From: Merdimmobilis hominis | GTDB lineage: Bacteria; Bacillota; Clostridia; Oscillospirales; Ruminococcaceae | DNA length: 35,880 nucleotides | Direction: 5' to 3' | Assembly: GCF_016901855.1 (NCBI RefSeq) | Contig: NZ_JACJKY010000022.1 | Location: 1-35,880 of the forward strand | Shown here: positions 1 to 7,949 of the stretch, piece after piece | Layout: each line of letters opens with the position of its first letter | Numbering within the stretch: the first letter of the stretch is position 1 | The notes under the pieces: generated by a model | What the model saw: only the letters and a program-made list of their open reading frames with translations | Told to the model about the DNA's origin: nothing | The model's database searches: none | Position numbers and translations under genes: made by a program

Positions 1-108
1 ATAAGTTCTCACCGATACAGTGCCTCAATCGGGATATATGCATTTTTTGTCAAATTAAAATTTTTAACCCTGAATCTCGCTTGAAATCCAGGGTTATTCG
101 ACAGACTG

Positions 109-142
109 ATACAGCATAGCTATCTTAACTATGCTGTATTTT
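109..142 (+). terminator. Intrinsic terminator of an upstream gene outside the window
   Basis: A perfect 11-bp stem (109-119 with 129-139) with a 9-base loop is followed by a short T run on the + strand. No T run follows on the - strand, so it most likely ends a + strand transcript that starts before the window. Apart from this hairpin and a second small inverted repeat (AACCCTG at 66-72 with CAGGGTT at 89-95), bases 1-215 show no gene. Confidence 0.55.
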
Positions 143-215
143 CTGTTATCCCACTCGGTTTGCGTAAAACTTCGCTAACGACATTACGCTTTTGGGAACA
201 GGAGCTTTTTTTATA

Positions 216-1102
216 TCATAGCTGGATTTCGCTGCTGTCTGCGGTGATTTGAAAGTTTTCACGGTAGACGGTCGGGGTGCAGCCATGTGTGCGCTTAAAC
301 AGAAGCGTAAAATAGGACGAATCGGAAAATCCGCAGAGTTTGGCGATGTCAGTGACCGAAAGATCGCTGATCCGCAAAAGGGTGCCGGCTTTTTCCATCC
401 GCAGCGAGAGAATCAGCTGGTGCGGTGTTTGTCCGCAGGATTCTTTGAATGTCCGGTTGAAATACGCTTTGCTCAGATCAAGTGACGCAATCAGCTCGCT
501 GATGGAAATTTCTTCGGTGAAATGCTCCCGGATGTACGTGATGGCTTTTAAGATATGCCGGTTCGTTTTTGACAAGGACTGCATGGAATCGCGCTGACTT
601 TGTGCGATATCAGCAATGAGATACTGCGTGAGCGCGTTAATTTTTAAGCGGTTTTGTTCCGGTAAGGCAAGAAGCCATTCGATTTCCTCAAAAAGCCCAA
701 TGAGTCGGTCTTCATGCGGACAGGAGAGCTTTGCAGGGAGTGCATTTAACACAGGGTGATCGTAAAGCGGCTGTGCATGTGTGGGATCGCCGAAAAAATA
801 ACCGTCGGGGAGATAGCGGGCGCCGCATACGTCAAAACACAGGACGTAACAGTTGTACGGTGGTACGCCGGCAACGCATTGACCGGGTTTCCGAACGGAA
901 ATATCCCCTTTGGAAAAAGGCGTGAATTTACCGTCAATCCATACGCCGCCGTCGCTTTTGGTATAATATTCGATCTATAGTCATAGCAGATGTGCTTAGT
1001 CCAACGGACTGGTTTCTCGTCAAGACCGTTAAAATAGCCGGTGAATCGACCATAGCGAAGCAGGGAAGGACGAAATTGCGTGTCGTCAAGTTTCAAATGC
1101 AC
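216..1102 (-). pseudogene. AraC-family transcriptional regulator, frameshifted
   Basis: The C-terminal part (216 to about 970) carries a standard AraC-type double helix-turn-helix: an HTH around ISELIASLDLSKAYFNRTFK, then the signature region around VTDIAKLCGFSDSSYFTLLFK. The N-terminal part starts at ATG 1102, with AAGGAGAG just upstream, and reads a plausible effector-binding segment ending CYDYRS near 971. After that the reading moves to another frame, continuing EYYTKSDGGVWIDG..., and the original frame turns into low-complexity sequence. Adding one base at about 970-975 joins the halves into a 295-residue protein, a usual length for cupin-type AraC regulators. The gene is divergent from the UROD-family gene at 1238, which it probably controls. 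The break may be a real mutation or a sequencing error; the UROD neighbour has the same kind of single-base loss. Confidence 0.8.
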
Positions 1103-1237
1103 ATCTCTCCTTAGAAAATATTTTTCTTTAAAGATAGTATACTTTTCTTATATTGTAAAGACGAAAATTATAGAAATGAAACACTTTTTTGTGTATGATA
1201 ATGATACTTTCATTACAGAGAACAAAGGAGTGTTTTC
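1103..1237. promoter_or_regulatory. Divergent AraC/UROD intergenic control region
   Basis: This AT-rich 135-bp spacer separates two divergent genes and holds both ribosome binding sites: AAGGAGAG on the - strand and AAAGGAG before ATG 1238 on the + strand. An inverted repeat AATGAAA (about 1175-1181) / TTTCATT (about 1208-1214) flanks a TATGATAAT-like -10 segment. No convincing -35 is seen for the + gene, as expected for an activator-dependent promoter. An AraC operator here is inferred from gene arrangement only. Confidence 0.4.
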
Positions 1238-2313
1238 ATGGAGCAGCTTACAACACATCAGCGGATGCAGCTCATTTTTGACCATAAAGAACCGGACAGA
1301 ATCCCCATTTGGGATACGCCGTGGAACGGAACAATCTCCCGTTGGAAGCGCGAGGGAATGCCTGATAAATTCGATGGGGAAACCTATGTGGACTATTTGG
1401 GACTTGATAAAATCGCGCGTTTTCAGCCGGACAATTCACCGCGATTTGAGGCCAAAGTGGTAGAGCGCACCGATACATATCGGATTTATACAACGCAGTG
1501 GGGTGCCACACAAAAGGAACTCATTGGCGAGGATACCACGCCGGAATTTCTGCATTTTACAGTGACCGACCGTGAAAGCTGGGAAGAGGCAAAAAAACGG
1601 ATGGTTCCGACGAAAGACCGCATCAACTGGAACTACTTAAAAGAAAACTATCAAAAATGGCTCGATGAGGGCTATTGGAAAGTGGCCAATCTGTGGTTTG
1701 GATTTGATGTGACGCATTCATGGATGTGCGGCACGGAAACGATTTTAATCGCCATGCTCGAGGACCCGGAATGGTGCATGGATATGTTCAACACGATGCT
1801 CGATCTGCATATCGCACTGTATGAAATGGTGCTGAATGAAGGCTATCGGTTCGACTGCGTCTGGTGGTGGGACGATATGGGGTATAAACACAATCAGTTC
1901 TTCTCCAAAACAGTCTATCGTGAAGTGTTAAAGCCGGTGCATCAGCGTGCGATTGACTGGGCGCACAGCAAAGGAATGAAAGCACAGCTGCATTCCTGCG
2001 GTGATATTATGCCGTTTGTACCGGAACTTACAGAAATCGGACTGGACGCGCTCAATCCGCTGGAAGTCAAAGCGGGGATGGACCCTGTCAAGTTAAAAGA
2101 AACGTATGGAGATCGTCTGGTACTGCATGGCGGTGTGAATGCGCTGCTTTGGAATCAGATGGAGGATTTGAAAGCGGAGTTAAAGCGGCTGATTCCCATT
2201 TTAAAACAGCAGGCGGCTATATTTTCGCAACCGATCATTCGATTCCGAATACAGTGAGCCTGGCAGATATGAAAGAAATTGTTTCGCTGATTAAAACAAT
2301 CGGCGCATATTAA
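1238..2313 (+). pseudogene. Uroporphyrinogen decarboxylase (UROD)-superfamily protein, frameshifted near the C-terminus
   Basis: The protein has the UROD/MtaA-type (beta/alpha)8 pattern: N-terminal RMQLIFDHKEPDRIPIWD, a mid segment WWWDDMGYKHNQFFSKTVYRE, then LHSCGDIMPFVPELTEIG with H252 and C254 in the H-x-C arrangement that binds zinc in corrinoid methyltransferases such as MtaA, then LNPLEVKAGMD. The first frame ends at 2257 with an unrelated tail. The next frame from about 2209 reads GGYIFATDHSIPNTVS...IKTIGAY and stops at 2313, the expected family C-terminus. One extra A in the AAAA run near 2203-2207 restores a 358-residue protein. Members of this branch are methyltransferases or demethylases of mostly unknown substrate. 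No corrinoid protein lies nearby, so a heme or methanol role cannot be assigned. It is divergent from the AraC gene at 216-1102. Confidence 0.8.
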
Positions 2314-2346
2314 ACATGCAATGGAGTGCCTTTGCAGCACTCACGA

Positions 2347-2384
2347 AAAAGACGGGATCGTTTCAAACGATCCCGTCTTTTGAT
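2347..2384 (+). terminator. Intrinsic terminator after the UROD-family gene
   Basis: A near-perfect inverted repeat (2347-2363 with 2365-2381) has AAAAGACGGGATCG paired with CGATCCCGTCTTTT. The A run and T run make it usable on both strands, so it can also end the convergent lipoprotein gene at 2417. Confidence 0.85.
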
Positions 2385-2416
2385 CTTGTGTGATCATGTA
2401 CTGCGCAAAGAAATGT

Positions 2417-3016
2417 TTATTTCTCTTTTGGCTTTATAATCAAGTGATCCGCCAAAGTGAATACATCGCACACACCTTTATAAGTACACCATTGCGGCAT
2501 TTTTGCATACCGATGTACGATAATCCGAAAACAACCGATCGATTCCTTGACGGAAAACACGAAATCTTTTTTGACGATTTCTTTCTCACATGGAGCGTTT
2601 GGAATGTGCATGGTTTCTTTTAAAGAAAGGTGCGCTTCATCAGAACCGGTAAATAACGCAATATATTCAGGAAACACAATGCCCGAACGATGATGAGATA
2701 ACAGACCGATTCCAATACTTTCGATTTCCTGTGGATGTTTGAAAACACCGGTAACATCTAAGTTTTCAAGTGTGCCTAACCATTGACCGCATAGATAATC
2801 ACATCCCTCGCTGAAATCGCTTGTTTCATGAAGAGCTGTTTCTGAAAAAAGTCCTTTTAATGCATCGGCGTCGTGATTTTCTATCGCCATTATTATTTGC
2901 TGGCATTTTTCATCATTTTTCTCTTCTTCAGTTTTGAATATGTTGTTTATATTACAGCCCGTCATACAAACAACAATTCCAAATAGAAGTAGAATACACA
3001 GTATGTTTCTTTTCAT
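2417..3016 (-). CDS. Putative lipoprotein, DUF5104-like
   Basis: The protein begins MKRNILCILLLFGIVVCMTG and then Cys, a classic lipoprotein signal with the lipobox MTGC. It should be exported and lipid-anchored to the outer face of the membrane. The start was placed at 3016 rather than at the ATG at 3040, because GGGAG lies about 8 bases before 3016 and the short form gives a cleaner signal peptide. The mature part has IIMAIENHDADALKGLFSE, which resembles the start of DUF5104 proteins (small Firmicutes lipoproteins of unknown function). The family call rests on that similarity and is tentative. Length is 199 aa. Function is unknown. It is in the AT-rich patch, on the same strand as another lipoprotein upstream, but about 265 bases separate them, so they are probably not one transcript. 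Confidence 0.75.
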   Translation of the reverse strand: MKRNILCILLLFGIVVCMTGCNINNIFKTEEEKNDEKCQQIIMAIENHDADALKGLFSETALHETSDFSEGCDYLCGQWLGTLENLDVTGVFKHPQEIESIGIGLLSHHRSGIVFPEYIALFTGSDEAHLSLKETMHIPNAPCEKEIVKKDFVFSVKESIGCFRIIVHRYAKMPQWCTYKGVCDVFTLADHLIIKPKEK

Positions 3017-3207
3017 GGCGGTTACTCCCATATATTTCAACCTTTTATCTTTGTTTGCCCTCTCCTGACATTTCCTACCCTAATTATAATGAAGTGTAAT
3101 ACTTCATGCAATGAGACGGTTTGAAAAACATATCAACTCATAGGGAAAGCAAAAAGTCAACCGAGACAGAGAAAGAAATCCTTTGACAGAGACAGCCGAT
3201 AAAGGAA

Positions 3208-3237
3208 ACACCGTCAGCGTGTGACTGCTGGCGGTGT
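3208..3237 (-). terminator. Hairpin downstream of the lipoprotein gene, weak terminator
   Basis: An 11-bp stem (3208-3218 with 3227-3237, one G-U pair) of ACACCGTCAGC type lies just past the stop of the - strand gene at 3281. The T run after it on the - strand is poor (TTCCTTTAT), so termination is plausible but not certain. Confidence 0.4.
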
Positions 3238-3280
3238 CGTACATATAAACACTTTTGAAAGAATGTTGCTACTAAGTTTT

Positions 3281-4003
3281 TTATTCATCCGATTTATCAT
3301 TTTCTATATTGCTTTCAACTTGTTTCAATGCGTCTGTGATGTTTTTTCTAATTGTTTCTTCATTTATGTTTTCATCTCCAAAACGAAATGTCATTACCGC
3401 TGCATGACCTTGTATATGATATAGACAAGTTAATTGTCCCCAACATGGGATGCTGTAGTAGTTGATTTTACCAGTAGAGAAACTTCCAGCCTCTTTAGGG
3501 TACATAATTTGCGGAGTATCAACGCTGTTTAGAATTTTTTGTACCATTTCAAAAATTCTATCTATTGAATCAGAGTTATCCTCGTTTTCATTGCCTTCAA
3601 TCCCTATGGTTTCCTCTGAATAATCAACACTAAACCCATATTCTTCAGCAATATCACTTACCTCTTTTAGATAATCCTGGCTTTCCAACAGAACTTTTAA
3701 ATAGTCATTTCTACATCCAAAATGATATGTATTATCATAGACCAGACCATGTACTGTAAATTCTATTCCATTTTCGTCTTGAAATTTTCCTGAATCATTT
3801 TCTTTATTATACGATTCCACAATCACAAAATCATGTTCTGGATATTCTTCCTCGAGACACATTATAATGCGTTCATCTGTATTTTTTCCGCTTAAAGGAT
3901 TATCAGGATTATTAACATCCCGCACTAATTTACCTATTTCAGAACAGCCGGAAAAAGCCGTACATAATAATAGGATCATCAAAATCATTCCTATTTTTTT
4001 CAA
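3281..4003 (-). CDS. Putative lipoprotein of unknown function
   Basis: The protein is 240 aa and starts with a TTG codon at 4003, supported by GAGGAGG about 8 bases upstream. No in-frame ATG fits better. The N-terminus KKIGMILMILLLCTAFSG followed by Cys20 is a lipoprotein signal with lipobox FSGC. The mature region is acidic, with a run GNENEDNSDSIDR near the middle and a charged C-terminus ending NIENDKSDE. I recognise no domain. Codon use is much more AT-rich than in the genes from 5 kb onward, matching the neighbouring TnpV gene, which suggests acquisition by transfer. It is likely anchored on the outer membrane face of the cell. Confidence 0.75.
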   Translation of the reverse strand: MKKIGMILMILLLCTAFSGCSEIGKLVRDVNNPDNPLSGKNTDERIIMCLEEEYPEHDFVIVESYNKENDSGKFQDENGIEFTVHGLVYDNTYHFGCRNDYLKVLLESQDYLKEVSDIAEEYGFSVDYSEETIGIEGNENEDNSDSIDRIFEMVQKILNSVDTPQIMYPKEAGSFSTGKINYYSIPCWGQLTCLYHIQGHAAVMTFRFGDENINEETIRKNITDALKQVESNIENDKSDE

Positions 4004-4196
4004 AACATATCCTCCTCAAATCACGGAACTTCGGTACGGTTTACCTATTGTTATTATACGATAAAACCTAACCATATTCAATCTTAGTGATCGCAGACAT
4101 TTATCTGAACATCAGAAAATATTGGATTTTTCATCTAAATCAAAAATAGACGCAATAGATAATATCAGCGGCAGGGATTTCTCCCCACCGCTCTCC

Positions 4197-4574
4197 TTAT
4201 GCAAAGATGATTTCTTTTTCTACAATCTCCTTTGCACACGCTCGTATGTTATTCATTCTCTGTGTCCATTCTAAAGCGTTTTCCACCTTTAACTGCTCTG
4301 TGATGCCATGCGCCTGTTTCATCTGCTCTGTAAGTCTTTCCATACGCTCCTGTGCTTGTTTATCTATATCGGCAAGGTAAGTATTCAGCCTACCGCTTGT
4401 AAGTAGCGTTGTATATATATTTCTGTGGTATTCTTTCAGATACCGCAAGTGCCGCTGTCCCCACAAACCGATAGGCTGTTCTTTTTCGGCTGGTAAGATA
4501 AGACAAGGAATATAATAATCTCCTTGCAGTTCATACCATAGACCATTTTTATCATCGTAAATATACTTGTCCAT
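4197..4574 (-). CDS. tnpV: TnpV-type transposon-encoded protein
   Basis: The 125-residue protein matches the TnpV family carried by many Firmicutes mobilisable elements: an N-terminal YDDKNGLWYELQGDYYIP segment, the core GLWGQRHLRYLKEYHRNIY, and a C-terminal NALEWTQRMNNIRACAKEIV with a helical Glu/Gln-rich stretch between. The start at 4574 is chosen because GGAGG sits 8 bases upstream; a longer frame reaches 4607 without such a site. The biochemical role of TnpV is not known to me; it is a marker of transposon or integrative-element cargo. No transposase, integrase or relaxase is nearby, so this is probably a remnant of a larger element. Base composition is lower in GC than the flanking core genes. 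Confidence 0.85.
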   Translation of the reverse strand: MDKYIYDDKNGLWYELQGDYYIPCLILPAEKEQPIGLWGQRHLRYLKEYHRNIYTTLLTSGRLNTYLADIDKQAQERMERLTEQMKQAHGITEQLKVENALEWTQRMNNIRACAKEIVEKEIIFA

Positions 4575-4901
4575 TGAAAAATCCTCCGTTATAATATATT
4601 CGCACATACATCACAGTTCTCCGATTGCCACACTCTGTTATATCTTGTTATGAGATTTTGTTGCCCTTGCATTTGCCCTTATGAGCAAGGAGGGAAAGAG
4701 TAAACTTGTGTGTAACCGTATAAAGAGATAAGGCGAACACATTGCGATAAATCCTTTATTTTCAAGGCTTTTGGAGGATTTTATTAAAACACTGTAACCC
4801 CTGTTGAAAGGTCATAATTTACTGATATTCAAATATCGATTTTACTAAAATAAATCTATGGAAATATTCGATCAATTTTGTTTATTCAAAACAGCGGCAA
4901 C
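4575..4901. other. AT-rich gene-free stretch, likely mobile-element remnant
   Basis: No credible gene is seen. The stretch directly upstream of tnpV is AT-rich and includes purine-rich blocks such as AAGGAGGGAAAGAG (about 4687) and TTGGAGGATTTTATT (about 4770), which look like orphan ribosome binding sites of genes that are no longer here. This fits an eroded mobile element but does not prove it. Confidence 0.35.
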
Positions 4902-4934
4902 AAAAAACAAGCAGGCGTTAAGACCTGCTTGTTT
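4902..4934 (-). terminator. Intrinsic terminator after the GH18 operon
   Basis: A perfect 11-bp stem AAACAAGCAGG / CCTGCTTGTTT (4905-4915 with 4924-4934) lies 10 bases past the GH18 stop and is followed on the - strand by a T run (4902-4907). Confidence 0.9.
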
Positions 4935-4944
4935 GAATGAAAGA

Positions 4945-5970
4945 TTAGTCCAAATAGGTGTCCACTGCTTCAAACAGTGTGTGATTGCCGTATGCCCAGT
5001 ACATCAGACCAGCCAGGTGTTTCTCGCGGATGAATTTGCATTTTTCGCAGATCGATTCCGGTGTTTCATAGGAGATGAAGTCTGCACCGTCATACAGATA
5101 TGCGGCTTTTGCCTGATCGTCCCAGAATTTTGTGAACCGATGCTGTGCGACAGCCTGCGGGTCCTGCAAATCAAAATCCATCCGGATATTGCCCACACTC
5201 GAAGCCGGCTGACCGAGACCGTGGGTATCACCGCCTGCAACACCTGCCCAGCGTCTGCCGTAAAATGCCGCGCCGAATACCATTTTCTCATATGGAACGC
5301 CAGCATCATAGTATAACTGAACCGTGCGTTCGCCGCAGGGGCCGTTCGGCTCGCCGGTCTGCGGATAGAGATTTGTGTGATGGCCGGTCACATTGGTGAA
5401 GCCGCCGCGCAGATCATAGGTCATCAAATTGACGTAGTCAACAATTTTTGCGACCTTATCCATCTCGGTGTTTTGAATGAAATATGCATCGCCGCCTACT
5501 GCGCAGGAGAGCTCATAGCGTTTGCCGGTCTTTTGGGAAAGTGCGTCAAGTCCTGCACGCAAGTCTTCCATTAAGAAGGTGAAATTCTGTTTGTCAGACG
5601 GATGGCATGCAATTTCAGCGGAATCAATGCACGGATACTCCCAGTCAATATCGATCCCGTCGAATTCATATTTTTCGACGATGTCCATTGCGGACGAAAC
5701 AAAAGCATCCCGGCCTTCTTTGGTGAATGCCATCTGTGAGAATCCGTCTGCACCCCAGCCGCCGATGGAAAGGTTGACACGAAGATCAGGATTCAGGCGT
5801 TTGTATGCTTTGATGCGGTCTATGTACTGAAGATGGTCAACGGTCACTGTGTGATCGTCACGGATAAGTCCAAACGCGATGTTTAAATGCGTGATGCGCA
5901 GAATGTCATTGACGCGCAAGTCGTTGACGGTATCCTCCATGATGTATGGTGCGAATACATGCTTTTTCAT
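4945..5970 (-). CDS. Glycoside hydrolase family 18 (chitinase-type), cytoplasmic
   Basis: The 341-residue protein is a GH18 barrel. It has the SxGGW strand motif (SIGGWG, residues 68-73) and the catalytic DxxDxDxE motif FDGIDIDWEYP, with D107, D109 and proton donor E111. Further family features are MTYDLRGGF (conserved substrate-binding MTYD) and the C-terminal GLMYWAYG strand. GH18 enzymes cleave beta-1,4 GlcNAc linkages in chitin, chito-oligosaccharides or the N-glycan core by substrate-assisted catalysis. There is no signal peptide or binding module, so it should act inside the cell on imported oligosaccharides. It starts 36 bases after the GHMP kinase gene, with GGGAGAGG before the ATG, so the two form an operon. 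The exact substrate cannot be told from sequence. Confidence 0.92.
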   Translation of the reverse strand: MKKHVFAPYIMEDTVNDLRVNDILRITHLNIAFGLIRDDHTVTVDHLQYIDRIKAYKRLNPDLRVNLSIGGWGADGFSQMAFTKEGRDAFVSSAMDIVEKYEFDGIDIDWEYPCIDSAEIACHPSDKQNFTFLMEDLRAGLDALSQKTGKRYELSCAVGGDAYFIQNTEMDKVAKIVDYVNLMTYDLRGGFTNVTGHHTNLYPQTGEPNGPCGERTVQLYYDAGVPYEKMVFGAAFYGRRWAGVAGGDTHGLGQPASSVGNIRMDFDLQDPQAVAQHRFTKFWDDQAKAAYLYDGADFISYETPESICEKCKFIREKHLAGLMYWAYGNHTLFEAVDTYLD

Positions 5971-6006
5971 AAAATATCCTCTCCCTTAATAAGATCGTTT
6001 ATTACG

Positions 6007-7290
6007 TTAATCTATTGCAAATTTTAAGCATCCAACCGGACGAATCGTCAGGACATGACAGCATCCCGGATGCAATACCTGCTCCATGCCGTTTACAAAT
6101 GCATCGAGCATGGAATGGGGGACATATGCCTGAATGGTTCCGGCAAAACCGCCGCCGTGAACGCGGACAGCGCCTTGTCCATGGAGCAGGCGTTGTGCAA
6201 ATGTGAGTGCAAGTGCCACACTCTGCTCATTCGGATGTGAGGGGCTCGAAATGTTTTGCAGAAGCTCCCAAGAGGAACGTCCCGATTCCAAAACCGTTTG
6301 GAAGAAAGCGGGTTGATCGTTTGCCTCCATTGCATTTTTGAGCAGGTTTACACGTTCAATTTCATTGAAGAAGTGAATCGAACGAAGCACTGCACGGTCT
6401 GTTGCCTGTGTGCGCAGTTCTTTGACAGAATCAAAGAATGTATCGGGATTTACTTCGCGCAGAAGTGTCTTGCCGAAAAATGCAGCACACTGCTTCATTT
6501 CTGCCGGAATGGCAGCATAATCGTCGGTTAAATCAGCATGGTCAGCGCCGCTGTCTACAATGACGAGTGCACAGTCAAACGCATCGGGTGAAAATGTAAT
6601 CGGAACAACTTTTGGCGCGGACAGATCAGCGAAATCGATATAGACGCATCCGCCGACAGCGCATGCCATCTGATCCATTAAGCCGCTTGGCTTTCCGAAA
6701 AAGACGTTCTCGGCAACCTGTCCGATTTTTGCAAGTGTCTGCGCGTCCAGTGCGCCGCCGCAGTAAAATTCATTCAAAATGCAGCCGATCAGCACTTCAA
6801 AGCATGCGGAGGAGCTGAGACCTGAGCCGCTCAATACATTCGACGACACATAGATGTTTGCGCCCGATACAGCATATCCTCGTTTTGCCATTTCTGCGGC
6901 AACACCGCGGATGAGTGCTGCAGTTGTGTTTTTCTCCGATTCCTGCGGCGAAAGGGTGCTGAGTGAAACCTGGATGGGCGCATATCCTTCCGAAACAAGC
7001 GAAATAACCGGTTCAGCGCACGGCGCAGCGGCAGCGATTGCGTCAAGCGATACTGCACCTGCAATGACACATCCGTTTTGGTGGTCGGTGTGGTTGCCGA
7101 TCAGCTCGGTACGGCCCGGTGCGGAAAACAGAGAAAGATCTGCCGCTTCGCCGAAGTGATGCATAAATCCTTCGATCAGCGCACAAAAGCGATCATGCAC
7201 AGCGCAAAGATCCGATGTGCCATAAACAGAAGCAAAAACAGGGTCAAGCTGTTTATTACGACATGCATTTAAAAGTGATTGACTATTCAT
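6007..7290 (-). CDS. Galactokinase-like GHMP sugar kinase
   Basis: The 427-residue protein has the three GHMP kinase motifs: an N-terminal galactokinase-like signature APGRTELIGNHTDHQNG (residues 57-73), the ATP-binding VLSGSGLSSSA (152-162), and the C-terminal VRVHGGGFAGTIQAYV. Known galactokinases have GRxNLIGEHTDY; here Glu is replaced by Asn and Tyr by His, and both positions lie in the sugar-binding signature. The family is sure, but galactose as the substrate is not. It is the first gene of an operon with a cytoplasmic GH18, which suggests phosphorylation of a sugar freed inside the cell. CGGAGGA precedes ATG 7290, and a promoter-like element lies about 35 bases further up. Being downstream of no other sugar gene, it could also be a galactose or N-acetylhexosamine kinase. 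Confidence 0.88.
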   Translation of the reverse strand: MNSQSLLNACRNKQLDPVFASVYGTSDLCAVHDRFCALIEGFMHHFGEAADLSLFSAPGRTELIGNHTDHQNGCVIAGAVSLDAIAAAAPCAEPVISLVSEGYAPIQVSLSTLSPQESEKNTTAALIRGVAAEMAKRGYAVSGANIYVSSNVLSGSGLSSSACFEVLIGCILNEFYCGGALDAQTLAKIGQVAENVFFGKPSGLMDQMACAVGGCVYIDFADLSAPKVVPITFSPDAFDCALVIVDSGADHADLTDDYAAIPAEMKQCAAFFGKTLLREVNPDTFFDSVKELRTQATDRAVLRSIHFFNEIERVNLLKNAMEANDQPAFFQTVLESGRSSWELLQNISSPSHPNEQSVALALTFAQRLLHGQGAVRVHGGGFAGTIQAYVPHSMLDAFVNGMEQVLHPGCCHVLTIRPVGCLKFAID

Positions 7291-7323
7291 AGGAATCCTC
7301 CGAGGGTCGTTAAAATCAATTCC

Positions 7324-7353
7324 AGTTTACAACAAAAACATAGAAAAAGTCAA
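7324..7353 (-). promoter_or_regulatory. Promoter of the GHMP kinase-GH18 operon
   Basis: On the - strand, TTGACT (7353-7348) and TAAACT (7329-7324) are separated by 18 bases and lie 34 bases before the kinase start. The -35 is near consensus and the -10 is weaker. Confidence 0.5.
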
Positions 7354-7418
7354 CAAAAATCTGTATATCGTAATAAAAACAACAGGCAATTTGATCATGA
7401 TATTTGGAAATATGACGA

Positions 7419-7745
7419 TTATCCTTCAAAATCTTCAATCAGCCGCATCAATTCCTCTTTACTGTCCGCTTCAATACCGGATAAAAGTGCAGACTGATCA
7501 GCAGCAGGCAAAACAGAAAACGGTGTTTCGAGCGTGTAAAACGGTTCGGTTTCTCCGGGAGCAAATGCGCCGATCCATCCGTTGTATTCTTTTAACAGGT
7601 ACACGGATTGTACAGAAGTGTCTGTTTGTTCTGCGGGCTGCGGTTTGATTGCGGCAGACGGCAGTGTGATCAGCAAAATACAAATGATAAGCACAAAAAC
7701 AATCAATGCGGTTAATAAACCGATTCGATATGCCTTAATATTCAT
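7419..7745 (-). CDS. Small membrane-anchored protein with a BofC-like C-terminal segment
   Basis: The protein is 108 aa. Residues about 8-28 form one hydrophobic helix (GLLTALIVFVLIICILLI) with few positive residues before it, followed by a short linker and a compact soluble part. That part (VYLLKEYNGWIGAF, then TPFSVLPAADQSALLSGI, then ELMRLIEDFEG) resembles the C-terminal domain of BofC-type proteins widespread in Clostridia, usually of unknown role in non-sporulation contexts. The family call is from memory of the pattern and is moderate. The soluble part probably faces outward. AAAGGTGG precedes the ATG. It is divergent from the class A PBP gene, so a cell-envelope role is possible but is only inferred. 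Confidence 0.7.
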   Translation of the reverse strand: MNIKAYRIGLLTALIVFVLIICILLITLPSAAIKPQPAEQTDTSVQSVYLLKEYNGWIGAFAPGETEPFYTLETPFSVLPAADQSALLSGIEADSKEELMRLIEDFEG

Positions 7746-7839
7746 AAAAATCCACCTTTCGCATCATTCTTTTCCCTTAGAATTGGCAAACAGAATGTTG
7801 TTTATTCATAAGCAAAGTGTGAACAATCTAAATTTTGGC

Positions 7840-7868
7840 TTAACAAACCGGAACAAGTGTGCTATAAT
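7840..7868 (+). promoter_or_regulatory. Promoter of the class A PBP gene
   Basis: TTAACA (7840-7845), a 17-base spacer and TATAAT (7863-7868) with an upstream TGC extension match a strong sigma-A promoter. It lies about 80 bases before the chosen PBP start at 7950. Confidence 0.75.
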
Positions 7869-7949
7869 GGTCAAAAATGCGCATGTCGTGTCATGCTTGA
7901 ATCAAAAAAGAATCATGTCGTAATAAAGATAAAGGAGGATTCTTGTTAT

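Noticed and set aside
1238-2313. HemE (heme-pathway uroporphyrinogen decarboxylase) for either UROD-family gene
   Set aside because: No heme gene is nearby, the first has the methyltransferase-type H-x-C motif, and both sit in AraC-regulated single-gene units.
4945-5970. Spore cortex or secreted chitinase role for the GH18
   Set aside because: There is no signal peptide, LysM or SLH module; it is coupled to a cytosolic sugar kinase.
7857-7949. Extended N-terminus of the PBP frame
   Set aside because: It overlaps the promoter -10 at 7863-7868, and the ribosome binding site points to ATG 7950.
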